Shown piece after piece: positions 16,740 through 25,018 of a stretch of DNA of 64,000 bases (the stretch's first letter is position 1; every line of letters starts with the position of its first letter). The translations under genes and the position numbers were made by a program. The DNA is from Streptomyces prunicolor NBRC 13075. Its GTDB lineage: Bacteria > Actinomycetota > Actinomycetes > Streptomycetales > Streptomycetaceae. The stretch is from assembly GCF_000367365.1 (NCBI RefSeq), contig NZ_BARF01000097.1:1-64000 (forward strand), given 5' to 3'. The notes beneath the pieces are model-generated. The model did not search any database. It saw only the letters and a list, made by a program, of their open reading frames with translations, and had not been told where the DNA came from.

Positions 16740-18137
16740 ATGGCCGTTCCTCCTCTCCCCCACCCCTCCCGCCGCCTGTTCCTCGGCATGGCCGCGACCG
16801 TCCCCCTCGCGGCCACCGGCGCGCTCACCCTAGGCGCCGGCAGCGCCCAGGCGGCCACCAACTCGGCTTACGTCATGTGCTACTTCACCGAGTCGCCGAC
16901 GTTCCTGGGCGCCAACTACGGTCTGCACCTGGCCGTCAGCCCCGACGGTCTGGAGTGGACCCCGCTCAACCAGAACGCCCCCGTCGCCACCCCCACCGCC
17001 GGCTCCCTCGGCCTGCGCGACCCGTTCATCCTGCGCAAGCAGGACGGCACGTTCGTGGTCCTCGCGACCGACCTCAACGGCACCGACTGGTCGTACGTCA
17101 GCCAGTACCTCCACGTCTGGGACTCCCCCGACCTGCGCACCTTCACCGGCTACCGGCGGATGAAGGTGCACAGCCTGGACACCCACGCCTGGGCACCGGA
17201 GTCCTTCTGGGACGCGGGGCGCGGGCAGTACGGCGTGATCTACTCGGCCGTCAACGACAGCGGCCACAACGTCATCATGGTCAATTACACGAGTGACTTC
17301 GTGACGGCCAGTGATCCGCAGGTGTTCTTCGACCCCGGTTACGACGTCATCGACGGCGACCTCGCCGTGGGAGTGAACGGCGTCAACTACCTCTACTTCA
17401 AGAAGAGTTCGACGCTGGTCGGCGCGAAGTCCACGTCACTGGACCCGGGCAGCTTCACCGAGTTCAGCACGGCGGTCTCGCACAACGGCACCGAGGCGCC
17501 GACGCTGGTCAAGTCCCTTACGTCGAGCTCGACTTGGTACCTGTGGGGTGACACCTGGGACCCGAACGGCGTCTTCTACGCCTGGCAGACCAGCAGTCTC
17601 GCTGCCGGCACCTGGACTGCCGTCGACCAGAAGCTCTACACGCAGCCGCTCAACTCCAAGCACTGCGGCATCGAGCCGATCACCACGGCCGAGTACAACA
17701 ACCTCATCGCCAAGTGGGGCACGCCCGCCTGGAACCGGCTCAAGTCCTACAACTATCCGGCCCGTTACGTCCGGCACTCCAATTTCATCGGCCGGATCGA
17801 CGAGTACGCCTTCGACCCGTACACCGACTCGCAGTGGACCCTGGTACCGGGTCTCGCGGACAGCGCAGGTGTGTCCTTCCAGTCGGTCAACTACCCGACC
17901 CGTTATCTGCGGCACTACAACTACGCGCTCCAACTCGACGTGAACGACGGCACGTCGACGTTCGCCGGGGACGCCACGTTCTACCGGACGGCGGGGCTCG
18001 CGAACTCGTCCTGGGCGTCCTTCCGGTCGTACAACAACCCGACCCGGTACATCCGGCACTCCAACTACGTCCTGCGCATCGACCCGATCTCGACCGCCAC
18101 GGAACAGCAGGACGCGACCTTCCACATCGGGTACTGA
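16740..18137 (+). CDS. Tat-exported GH43 glycoside hydrolase with AbfB (CBM42) domain
   Basis: 465 aa; the ATG at 16740 follows GGAGA and precedes a twin-arginine signal (SRRLFLGMAATVP, cleavage near AQA-A). The catalytic part is a five-bladed GH43-type domain: GLRDPFILRKQDGTF (Asp near a central position), HAWAPESFWDAGRGQYGVIYS, and NGTEAPTLVK (candidate acid Glu). Residues about 330-465 are an AbfB arabinose-binding beta-trefoil with three repeats (YPARYVRHSNF, YPTRYLRHYNY, NPTRYIRHSNY). It should be secreted folded and act on arabinose- or xylose-containing plant glycans, feeding the importer upstream. Exact bond specificity cannot be read from sequence. Confidence 0.9.
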   Translation: MAVPPLPHPSRRLFLGMAATVPLAATGALTLGAGSAQAATNSAYVMCYFTESPTFLGANYGLHLAVSPDGLEWTPLNQNAPVATPTAGSLGLRDPFILRKQDGTFVVLATDLNGTDWSYVSQYLHVWDSPDLRTFTGYRRMKVHSLDTHAWAPESFWDAGRGQYGVIYSAVNDSGHNVIMVNYTSDFVTASDPQVFFDPGYDVIDGDLAVGVNGVNYLYFKKSSTLVGAKSTSLDPGSFTEFSTAVSHNGTEAPTLVKSLTSSSTWYLWGDTWDPNGVFYAWQTSSLAAGTWTAVDQKLYTQPLNSKHCGIEPITTAEYNNLIAKWGTPAWNRLKSYNYPARYVRHSNFIGRIDEYAFDPYTDSQWTLVPGLADSAGVSFQSVNYPTRYLRHYNYALQLDVNDGTSTFAGDATFYRTAGLANSSWASFRSYNNPTRYIRHSNYVLRIDPISTATEQQDATFHIGY

Positions 18138-18140
18138 GCA

Positions 18141-18181
18141 CGACGCGGGTGCCTCCCGGAGAAACGGAGGCACCCGCGTCG
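18141..18181. terminator. Strong bidirectional terminator, 16-bp stem
   Basis: Arms CGACGCGGGTGCCTCC (18141-18156) and its perfect complement (18166-18181) around a 9-nt loop, between the convergent GH43 and osmolyte-binding-protein genes. There is no U-tract, as is usual for actinobacterial terminators. Confidence 0.88.
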
Positions 18182-18193
18182 GCCGGAGAAGTC

Positions 18194-19156
18194 CTAGTCC
18201 AGGCCGGCCGTCTTCAGCCAGGCCTTCGCCACGTCCAGCGGGTCCTTGTTCTGCGAGCCCACCTGGGTGTCGAGGTCCAGCAGGGTCGCCGTGTCGAGCT
18301 TCGCGGAGACCGCGTTGAGGGCGGCGACACCGGCCGCGGAGAGGCCGCTCTTGTAGACCAGGGGCTGCACGTTCTCGAAGCCGAAGAGCCGCTTCGGGTC
18401 CTGGAGCGTGACGTGCTTCTCCTTGGCGATGGTCGGGTCCGTGCTGAAGAGGTCCGCCGCCTGCACGGTGTTCTTCTTCAGCGCGGCAGCGGTCAGCGGG
18501 CCGCCCGCGTCCAGCGCCTTGAAGGACTTGAACTCCAGGCCGTAGACGGACTTCAGGCCCACCAGGCCCTGCTGCCGGGTCTGGAACTCCGGCGAGGCAC
18601 CTATGACCAGGTCCTTCGCGATGGACTTGAGGTCCGCGATGGAGGAGTCGGACGTGAGGTTGTACTTCTTCGCGGTCTCCGCGTTGAGGGTGACCGTGTC
18701 CTTGTCCTCGGCGGCAGCCGGGTCGAGCAGCGTCAGCTTGGTGTCGAGCTTGGCGTCGATCGCGGCCGTGGTCGCGGCGAGGGTCGCCGGGGTGGCCTTC
18801 GGGTCGAGGTAGGCCAGCAGCGCGCCGTTGTACTCGGGCAGCACGGTGATCGTGCCGTTCTTCAGCAGGCCGTAGGTCGTCTCACGGCTGCCGATGTTCG
18901 GCTTGTAAGTGACCTTGACGCCCTTGGCCTTGAGAGCCTCGCCGTAGATGTCGGCGATCAGGATGCTCTCGGCGAAGTTGTTGGAACCGACGACGACCGT
19001 GTCGCCGCCGGCCTTGCCGCCCGAGAGCGGGTCGTCGGACTTGCTGTCGGAGGACGAACCACATCCCGTGACAAGCGCAGCCGTCGCGGCGAGCGCGATG
19101 GCGGCCGCGCCGGGGTACCTAGTGCTGGACCAGCTGTTCTTCGCTTTAGAAGTCAC
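18194..19156 (-). CDS. Osmolyte (glycine betaine/choline-type) ABC binding lipoprotein, OpuAC family
   Basis: 320 aa from a GTG at 19156. A lipoprotein signal ends in LVTGC. The mature part is an OpuCC/OpuAC-type domain: VVVGSNNFAESILIADIYGEALKAKG, NIGSRETTYGLLKNGTITVLPEYNGALLAYL, and PLVYKSGLSAAGVAALNAVSAKLD. These bind quaternary ammonium osmolytes such as betaine, choline or carnitine. Its permeases and ATPase lie 4.5 kb away (23643-26145) on the same strand, separated by conservon 2 in the opposite direction. The GTG was preferred because an upstream start at 19237 would add Cys/His-rich, non-signal-like sequence. Confidence 0.92.
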   Translation of the reverse strand: MTSKAKNSWSSTRYPGAAAIALAATAALVTGCGSSSDSKSDDPLSGGKAGGDTVVVGSNNFAESILIADIYGEALKAKGVKVTYKPNIGSRETTYGLLKNGTITVLPEYNGALLAYLDPKATPATLAATTAAIDAKLDTKLTLLDPAAAEDKDTVTLNAETAKKYNLTSDSSIADLKSIAKDLVIGASPEFQTRQQGLVGLKSVYGLEFKSFKALDAGGPLTAAALKKNTVQAADLFSTDPTIAKEKHVTLQDPKRLFGFENVQPLVYKSGLSAAGVAALNAVSAKLDTATLLDLDTQVGSQNKDPLDVAKAWLKTAGLD

Positions 19157-19520
19157 AATTCCCGTTCCGGGTTTGGATGTTGGCACAGGCGTGCAGGCAT
19201 GGCTGTGGCGTCCACGCGCGGGGCGTGAACACCGCACTCCGCTGATCCAATCCAGCCGGTTCTTGGTCAGTCAAGAGAACTCTGGTCACCGATTGGCCTC
19301 AATGGGTGCCCAATTGTGAAGGCAACGTAAACAGACCGGTCATGAACACAGGCGCTTTGTGATTGATTCTTGACGTAGGGCGACGCACTTGATCGTTCAA
19401 AGAGACGGTAGTCTCCCCGGAGTTGGCGTCGGTCACAGCGGTGTGCGGGGGCCGCTGGGATCAAAAACAGTCACGTGTGTCGCTGCGCGTACCGTGACAA
19501 CACCCCACGAAGGAGGCCTG
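19157..19520. other. 364-bp divergent intergenic region between osmolyte-binding protein and conservon 2
   Basis: No ORF with Streptomyces codon bias is present. It must hold promoters for both directions. TTGACT on the minus strand (19269-19274) and TTGACG on the plus strand (19370-19375) are possible -35 boxes, but matching -10 boxes are weak. An imperfect CTTGA-TCGT-TCAAAG palindrome lies at about 19388-19402. The cvnA ribosome site AGGAGG is at 19511-19516. Confidence 0.4.
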
Positions 19521-22025
19521 GTGTCCATACGGGGCTTCGCAGACCGTTGGCCCTTCAGGCGCAAGCTCAATCTGCTCGTCGGCGTACCCCTCGCGGTGGT
19601 CGCGGTGCTGCTGGCGTATCTCATCTCGGATGAGGTCGGGCAGTCGACGGACGCGAGCGACGCGGCCCAACTGGTGCGTGACAGCGGGCAGGTCGCCCAG
19701 CTGGTGAACCTCGTGGAGGCGGAGCACCAGCAGGCCATCCTGCTCTCCGTCCGCTTCGAGGCCACCAACGACGGCGGCACACCTTCACAGACCGCCTACC
19801 GCAAGGCCCAGATGGCCGTGGACAAGCAGGTCGAGAAGGTGCGCGACACCTTCGGCGACCGGCTGCCGGCCAGCGAGGCCCAGGCCCTGAGGGAGATCAA
19901 CGGCCTGCAGACCCTGCGTGACACCGTCGCGCAGAGCTATCTGCCCGCCGACAACATCGACCCGGCGTACACCAGCGCCTCCGACGGTCTGATCGACGGG
20001 CTCGACCTCGAACACAACGCGAACCTCGCCACCACCTTCACCGGCAACCTGCTGGACTCCGTGCTGCGGGCCGATGCCGCCCACAGCTCGTTCGAGACCA
20101 GCGTGTTCTCGGCGACGACCGGTGACAGCAACGCGCTCATCGAGTTCAACAACGCCGTCGGCTCCTACGACCTCTACACCTACCAGGCGGCCAGGTTCGC
20201 CCGGTTCGCCACCGAGGACCAGGCCGACCAGCTCGCCGGGATCGAGCACACCCCGGCGCAGCGGCTGATCGCCGAGGCCTACGCCGAGTTGCAGATCGAC
20301 CCCAGCGGGCTCCAGGCCGAGACGCCCGGCGCGGTCCGCAAGGCCTTCGCGGACGCCATGAGCGACTACCCCTCCTACCCGCAACAGGCCGCGGGCCGGC
20401 TGAAGATCACCGGCTCGCTCATCGACCAGATCGCCGTCCGCGCCGACAGCGCGTCCTCCTCCGCCTTCTGGCGCGCCGGACTGCTGCTGAGCCTCTCGCT
20501 GCTCGGCTTCGTGCTGTGGCTCGTCTTCGTGGTGATCGTGCGCCGCTCGGTGGTCCGCCCCGTGCAGGCGCTCACCGTTGCCGCGAAGCAGGTCGCCGAC
20601 GTCGCGGGCCGTGAACTCGCCCGCGTGGCCGACGACGACGCCGAGGACGACGGGCCACCGCTGCTGCGGGACATGCCGGTCACCGCGAAGGACGAGATCG
20701 GCGACCTCGCCGAGGCCTTCAACCATGTGCAGACCACGGCCGCCGCGCTGCTGGCCCGCCAGGTGGTCAGCCGCCGCAACGTCGCCGAGATGTTCGGCAA
20801 CGTCGGCCGCCGCGTCAGCAACCTGACGACCCGTCAACTCGCCCTGATCGACGCGGTGGAGCGCGGCGAGACGGACCCGGCGCTGCTGGAGCGCCTCTAC
20901 TCCATCGACCACATCGCCGTCCGCCTGCGCCGCAACGCGGACAGCCTGATGCTGCTCGCCGGCATCCGCGAGACCGTGCTGGACGGCGGTCCCACCGAAC
21001 TCACCAACGTCGTACGGGCCGCGCTCGGCCAGATCGAGGGCTTCCAGCGGGTGGGCCTGCGGGCCGACACCGAGGTCATGGTGGAGCCCGACATCATCGG
21101 CGACCTCACGCTGATGGTGGCCGAACTCCTGGAGAACGCGGTCTCGTTCTCGCCGGCGGGCAGCCCCGTCGAGGTGGTCGTACGGACCGACGGCGACGAC
21201 GCGCTGATCGTGGTCGCCGACCACGGACTCGGGATGAGCGCCGACCGGATCGCCGAGGAGAACGCCCGGCTGATCCGCCGCGAGCGTCTCGACCTGGTGC
21301 CGACGAAGGTGCTGGGCCTGTTCGTGGTCGGCACGCTCGCCCGCCGCTGGGACATCGACGTCACCCTCGCCCGCACGCCGGGCGGCGGTGTGACGTCCGA
21401 GATCACCATCCCGGCGACGCTGCTGCTGCGCATGAGCGCGCTGGCCTCCGGCGGTCCGGCGGGAGCACACGCGGGGCCGGACAAGGCGCTCACGTCCACC
21501 GCCGCGGGGTCGGGTGCCGTCAACTCGGCCCAGGACCACGCCCGTCCGGCCCCTTCCTGGGCCGCCTCGGACTCCGGTCCACGGCCGTCGATCACCCTGA
21601 GCAGGCCCGAGCCGAGCACACCCGAGCACATGCACGCCGATGACGAGCCCACCCCGCTCCCCCGCAGGGTCTCCCGGTACGAGACGGCACCGAGGCCCGC
21701 CGCGGCGGCCCCGCCCGTCACCACCCACCACGCCCCGGCGGACGAGTCCGCCACCGCCCCCGACGACGCCGCCGGAGGCTCCCGGCCGCTACGGCGCCGG
21801 GTCCGGGGCGCCACCCTACGTACGGGCGCCGACGACGCCGCCCAGCAAGCCGCCCGGCAGGCTCCCCGGCCCGCCGACGCGGACGCCGTCCGCTCGGCCC
21901 TCGAAGAGTTCGAGGCAGCCGTGGAGCAAGCGCATCGCGACAGCGACACCCTCACGGGCCTGCGCCCCCCGGACGCGAACCACCCGCACGACCAGAACCA
22001 CCTCCCGAAAGGAGCGGAGCAGTGA
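19521..22025 (+). CDS. cvnA: Conservon 2 sensor-kinase-like protein (CvnA, nitrate/nitrite-sensing type)
   Basis: 834 aa from a GTG 4 nt after AGGAGG. TM1 at about 15-35 (LNLLVGVPLAVVAVLLAYLI), an extracellular NIT domain of about 270 residues, TM2 at about 315-340, HAMP-like linker, a helical region with IDHIAVRLRRNADSL (His464 retained), and an HATPase_c domain (VAELLENAVSFSPAG; VADHGLGMSADRI; LGLFVVGTLARRW). The last 200 residues are disordered and rich in Pro, Ala and Thr. It overlaps cvnB by GTGA. The NIT domain name reflects family similarity; nitrate sensing is not implied. Confidence 0.93.
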   Translation: MSIRGFADRWPFRRKLNLLVGVPLAVVAVLLAYLISDEVGQSTDASDAAQLVRDSGQVAQLVNLVEAEHQQAILLSVRFEATNDGGTPSQTAYRKAQMAVDKQVEKVRDTFGDRLPASEAQALREINGLQTLRDTVAQSYLPADNIDPAYTSASDGLIDGLDLEHNANLATTFTGNLLDSVLRADAAHSSFETSVFSATTGDSNALIEFNNAVGSYDLYTYQAARFARFATEDQADQLAGIEHTPAQRLIAEAYAELQIDPSGLQAETPGAVRKAFADAMSDYPSYPQQAAGRLKITGSLIDQIAVRADSASSSAFWRAGLLLSLSLLGFVLWLVFVVIVRRSVVRPVQALTVAAKQVADVAGRELARVADDDAEDDGPPLLRDMPVTAKDEIGDLAEAFNHVQTTAAALLARQVVSRRNVAEMFGNVGRRVSNLTTRQLALIDAVERGETDPALLERLYSIDHIAVRLRRNADSLMLLAGIRETVLDGGPTELTNVVRAALGQIEGFQRVGLRADTEVMVEPDIIGDLTLMVAELLENAVSFSPAGSPVEVVVRTDGDDALIVVADHGLGMSADRIAEENARLIRRERLDLVPTKVLGLFVVGTLARRWDIDVTLARTPGGGVTSEITIPATLLLRMSALASGGPAGAHAGPDKALTSTAAGSGAVNSAQDHARPAPSWAASDSGPRPSITLSRPEPSTPEHMHADDEPTPLPRRVSRYETAPRPAAAAPPVTTHHAPADESATAPDDAAGGSRPLRRRVRGATLRTGADDAAQQAARQAPRPADADAVRSALEEFEAAVEQAHRDSDTLTGLRPPDANHPHDQNHLPKGAEQ

Positions 22026-22498
22026 GTACGTCGACAGGTGACACTCCCACGGGGGGCACCACGCCGGCCGATCTGCAGGCAGCGGCGGCCGATTTCAACT
22101 GGCTGCTCAACCGTTTCGCGACAGAGACCGCGGGCGTCGTCGACGCCATCGCGGTGTCCTCCGACGGCCTGCTGATCGCCGTGGCGGAACTGCGTGAGCA
22201 CGCCCACTCCGAGCGCCTCGGGGCCATCGTCTCCGGCATCACCAGCCTGGCCGCCGGCGCCTCCGGCAACTACGGTCTCGGCGGCCTGAACAAGGTCATC
22301 ATCGACCTGGAGGGCGGCCACGTCCTCGTCTCCGCGATCGGCAGCGGCGCCGTCCTCGGCGTCGTCACCGACAAGGAGGCCAAGCTCGGCAACATCGCCT
22401 ACGAGATGACGCTGTTCGCCAACCGTGCCGGTTCCGCGCTCAACCCCCAGCTGGTGCTCCAGCTGAAGAACAGCGTCGGCGCCGCTTCGGCTCGGTGA
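22022..22498 (+). CDS. cvnB: Conservon 2 roadblock/LC7 protein (CvnB)
   Basis: 158 aa, GTG start with GTGA overlap. One roadblock/LC7 domain: FNWLLNRFATETAGVVDAIA, VSSDGLLIAVAE, GVVTDKEAKLGNIAYEMTLFANRAG. It is slightly longer than the conservon 1 copy at the N-terminus (Thr/Gly-rich lead). Expected partner of the CvnD GTPase and CvnA. Confidence 0.94.
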   Translation: MSTSTGDTPTGGTTPADLQAAAADFNWLLNRFATETAGVVDAIAVSSDGLLIAVAELREHAHSERLGAIVSGITSLAAGASGNYGLGGLNKVIIDLEGGHVLVSAIGSGAVLGVVTDKEAKLGNIAYEMTLFANRAGSALNPQLVLQLKNSVGAASAR

Positions 22499-22534
22499 CC
22501 GGTCCCCGACCGGTCGAGAGAGGAACAGCCACTC

Positions 22535-22990
22535 ATGCCCGACGGCCGCACTCCGAGCGGTGCCGGCGCGGACGGGGCCACACCCCCGGGTCGCGATCCG
22601 GTGCGCAAGCCTTCCGCCGTACGGCCGTTCCTGGTCACCGCCGGCCGGGTGGCGGGCGCGGACGCCGCCGCCTCCGGGCGGCCGATCCCGGTCGAGACCC
22701 AGGTGGTGGCCACGGCCGCCGGTCTTGAGGTGCTCGACCGGCTCTCCTTCGAGCAGCACGACATCGTGGCCGAGTGCCGGCAGCCGCAGTCCCTCGCGGA
22801 GATCGCGGCCCGGCTGCGGCTGCACCTGAACGTGGTGCGGGTCCTCGCCGAAGACCTGCGTGCCGCCGGGCAGTTGACGGTGCACGTGCCCAACTCCGAC
22901 ATCACCCATGACGCAACCGTCCTGCGAAGGGTCATCGATGGCCTCCGCGCCATCCCCAACTCCCGGGGAGTACTCCGTGACACCGACTGA
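22535..22990 (+). CDS. cvnC: Conservon 2 DUF742 protein (CvnC)
   Basis: 151 aa, beginning 36 nt after cvnB. The N-terminal 40 residues are Gly/Pro-rich and variable; the rest is DUF742: VRPFLVTAGRV, ETQVVATAAGLEVLDRLSFEQHDIVAECRQPQSLAEIAARLRL in segments with winged-helix character, and VLAEDLRAAGQLTVH. The 3' end overlaps cvnD by 14 nt. Confidence 0.92.
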   Translation: MPDGRTPSGAGADGATPPGRDPVRKPSAVRPFLVTAGRVAGADAAASGRPIPVETQVVATAAGLEVLDRLSFEQHDIVAECRQPQSLAEIAARLRLHLNVVRVLAEDLRAAGQLTVHVPNSDITHDATVLRRVIDGLRAIPNSRGVLRDTD

Positions 22991-23576
22991 ACCGGTCGCC
23001 CGCGGTGCGGCTGCGCAGACCGTCGTACGACCGCCGCTGCCGGTGAAGATGGTCGTCGCGGGCGGCTTCGGCGTGGGCAAGACCACCACCGTGGGCGCGA
23101 TCTCCGAGATCGAGCCGCTCACCACCGAGGCCGCGATCACCGAGGTCGCGGCGGGCGTGGACGACCTGTCCCACACCCCGCGCAAGACCACCACCACGGT
23201 CGCGATGGACTTCGGCTGCATCACCATCGACCCGACCCTGAAGCTGTACCTCTTCGGTACGCCCGGGCAGGACCGGTTCGGCTTCATGTGGGACGACATC
23301 GTGGAGGGCGCGGTCGGCGGTCTCGTCATCGTCGACACCCGCCGGCTCGACGACTGCTACGCCGCGGTCGACTACTTCGAGCACAAGCAGATCCCGTTCG
23401 CGGTCGCCCTGAACGCCTTCGACGGCAAGATCGAGCACTCCCTGGACGAGGTCCGCTGGGCGCTCGACGTCAACGAGCGGGTCCCGGTGATCGCGTTCGA
23501 CGCACGCGAACGCGGCTCGGTGCGGGACGCGCTGCTGGTCGTACTGGAGCTGGCGCTGGCGCGCACGGAGAACTGA
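22977..23576 (+). CDS. cvnD: Conservon 2 Ras-like GTPase (CvnD)
   Basis: 199 aa. I chose the GTG at 22977 because GGGGAG lies 6 nt upstream and it reproduces the 14-nt overlap seen in conservon 1; upstream ATGs at 22908 and 22938 are possible but extend deep into cvnC. G-protein motifs: P-loop GGFGVGKTT, LFGTPGQDRFGFMWDD, and VALNAFDG in the base-recognition position. Confidence 0.94.
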   Translation: MTPTEPVARGAAAQTVVRPPLPVKMVVAGGFGVGKTTTVGAISEIEPLTTEAAITEVAAGVDDLSHTPRKTTTTVAMDFGCITIDPTLKLYLFGTPGQDRFGFMWDDIVEGAVGGLVIVDTRRLDDCYAAVDYFEHKQIPFAVALNAFDGKIEHSLDEVRWALDVNERVPVIAFDARERGSVRDALLVVLELALARTEN

Positions 23577-23591
23577 GAGCGGCGGAAGGGG

Positions 23592-23627
23592 AGTTGGGGG
23601 GAGGGCCGGTGGCCGCTCCCCCCAACT
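23592..23627. terminator. Bidirectional terminator, 11-bp stem
   Basis: AGTTGGGGGGA (23592-23602) and TCCCCCCAACT (23617-23627) pair perfectly around a 14-nt loop, between convergent cvnD and the osmolyte permease gene. Confidence 0.85.
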
Positions 23628-23642
23628 GTGCGTTCAGCGGGC

Positions 23643-24311
23643 TCAGTTGCTCCTACGAACCCCCGGCGACACCGCGAGCCGTGCGATGCCCCAGAAGAGT
23701 CCGAGCGTCACCAGTGCCATCCCGGCGACGAGGGTGGCACCGCCGACGACCTTCTCGTAGTTCCGCTGGTAGAGGCCGTCGATGATGTAGCGGCCGAGGC
23801 CGCCGAGGCTGACGTAGGCCGCGATGGTGGCCGTGGAGACGATCTGGATGGCCGCCGAGCGCAGGCCGCTGAGGATCAGCGGGAGGGCGACCGGGAGTTC
23901 CACCTGGAAGAGGATGTTCGCCTCGTTCATGCCCATGCCGCGGGCCGCGTCGACCGGTGACGGGTCGACGGAGCGCATCGCCTCGTAGGTGGTGACCAGG
24001 ATCGGCGGTACGGCGAGGACGACCAGCGGGATCATCACCGGGACCAGGCCGAAGCCGATCAGCACGAACATCAGCACCAGCAGGCCGAAGCTGGGCAGGG
24101 CGCGGGCGGCGGTGGCGATGAGCGAGAGGGTGTTGCCGCCGCGCCCGGTGTGGCCCGTCAGCAGGCCGACGGGGAGGCCGATGACGGCGGCGATGGCGAG
24201 CGCGATCAGCGAGTACCGGACGTGCTCGGCGAGGCGGGTGGGGATGCCGTCGTAGCCGTGCCAGTGGGTGCTGTCGCTGAAGAACAGGTTGATGTAGTGG
24301 AGTACGTTCAC
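23643..24311 (-). CDS. Osmolyte ABC importer permease (OpuCD-type)
   Basis: 222 aa with five to six membrane helices and the BPD_transp_1 EAA-like loop (VDAARGMGMNEANILFQVELPVALPLIL). It matches the second permease of betaine/choline importers such as OpuC (GLPVGLLTGHTGRGGNTLSLIATAARALPSFG). It overlaps the preceding permease by 4 bp (ATG at 24311, stop codon of the upstream gene at 24308) and is the last gene of a three-gene operon. Confidence 0.94.
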   Translation of the reverse strand: MNVLHYINLFFSDSTHWHGYDGIPTRLAEHVRYSLIALAIAAVIGLPVGLLTGHTGRGGNTLSLIATAARALPSFGLLVLMFVLIGFGLVPVMIPLVVLAVPPILVTTYEAMRSVDPSPVDAARGMGMNEANILFQVELPVALPLILSGLRSAAIQIVSTATIAAYVSLGGLGRYIIDGLYQRNYEKVVGGATLVAGMALVTLGLFWGIARLAVSPGVRRSN

Positions 24312-25018
24312 CGGGCTGCGTCCTCCAGTACGAGTTCGGCCGGTTCCGGCCGGTCCTCGGCGGGGCGGGCCTTGCGGGTGCCGCGCGGCATCCAGGGCGT
24401 GAGGAGCAGGCGTACGCCGACCAGGACGGCGTCCACGACGATGGCGAGGACGGCCGTGGTGATCACGGAGAGCCAGATCAGCCGCGGTTGGTGGTAGATC
24501 TGGCCGTCGTTCAGGAGATTGCCGAGCGCGCCCTGGTTGCCGATCAGCATGCCGACGCTGACGAGGGAGATGCTGGACACGGTTGCCACCCGCAGCCCGG
24601 CGATGATCGCGGGCACGGCGATCGGCAACTGCACCTGGAGGTACCGGCGTACGGGCCCGAGGCCCATCGCGGTGGCCGCGTCCAGGGTCTCCTGGGGCAC
24701 CGAGCGGACGCCGTCCACGATGGCCGGGACGAACACCACGAGGCTGTAGACGCCGAGCGGGATCATCACGGTGGTCTCGGTCTGGCCGGTGTAGTCGATG
24801 AGGACAACGAAGAACGCCAGCGAGGGAATCGCGTAGAGCACGGTCGTCACCCAGAGCACCGGCGGGTACAACCAGCGCAGCCGCACGCAGAGTTGGGCGA
24901 TGGGCAGCGCGACCACGAGCCCGACGAGGACCGGGATCACGGCCTCGCGCAGGTGCAGGCCGATCAGACCGAGGTAGCTGTTCTGGAGGTCGCTGGGGAT
25001 GCGGAACCAGTCGTTCAT
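24308..25018 (-). CDS. Osmolyte ABC importer permease (OpuCB-type)
   Basis: 236 aa; ATG at 25018 within the ATGA overlap with the ATPase gene. Membrane helices and the cytoplasmic coupling loop (ETLDAATAMGLGPVRRYLQVQLPIAVPAII) mark it as the partner of the 23643 permease. The C-terminal 30 residues are charged and cytoplasmic (RKARPAEDRPEPAELVLEDAAR in part). Confidence 0.94.
   Translation of the reverse strand: MNDWFRIPSDLQNSYLGLIGLHLREAVIPVLVGLVVALPIAQLCVRLRWLYPPVLWVTTVLYAIPSLAFFVVLIDYTGQTETTVMIPLGVYSLVVFVPAIVDGVRSVPQETLDAATAMGLGPVRRYLQVQLPIAVPAIIAGLRVATVSSISLVSVGMLIGNQGALGNLLNDGQIYHQPRLIWLSVITTAVLAIVVDAVLVGVRLLLTPWMPRGTRKARPAEDRPEPAELVLEDAAR

Noticed and set aside
19351..19420. Definite promoter for conservon 2
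   Set aside because: TTGACG at 19370 lacks a convincing -10 at 16-19 bp, so I list it only as a possibility in the intergenic entry.
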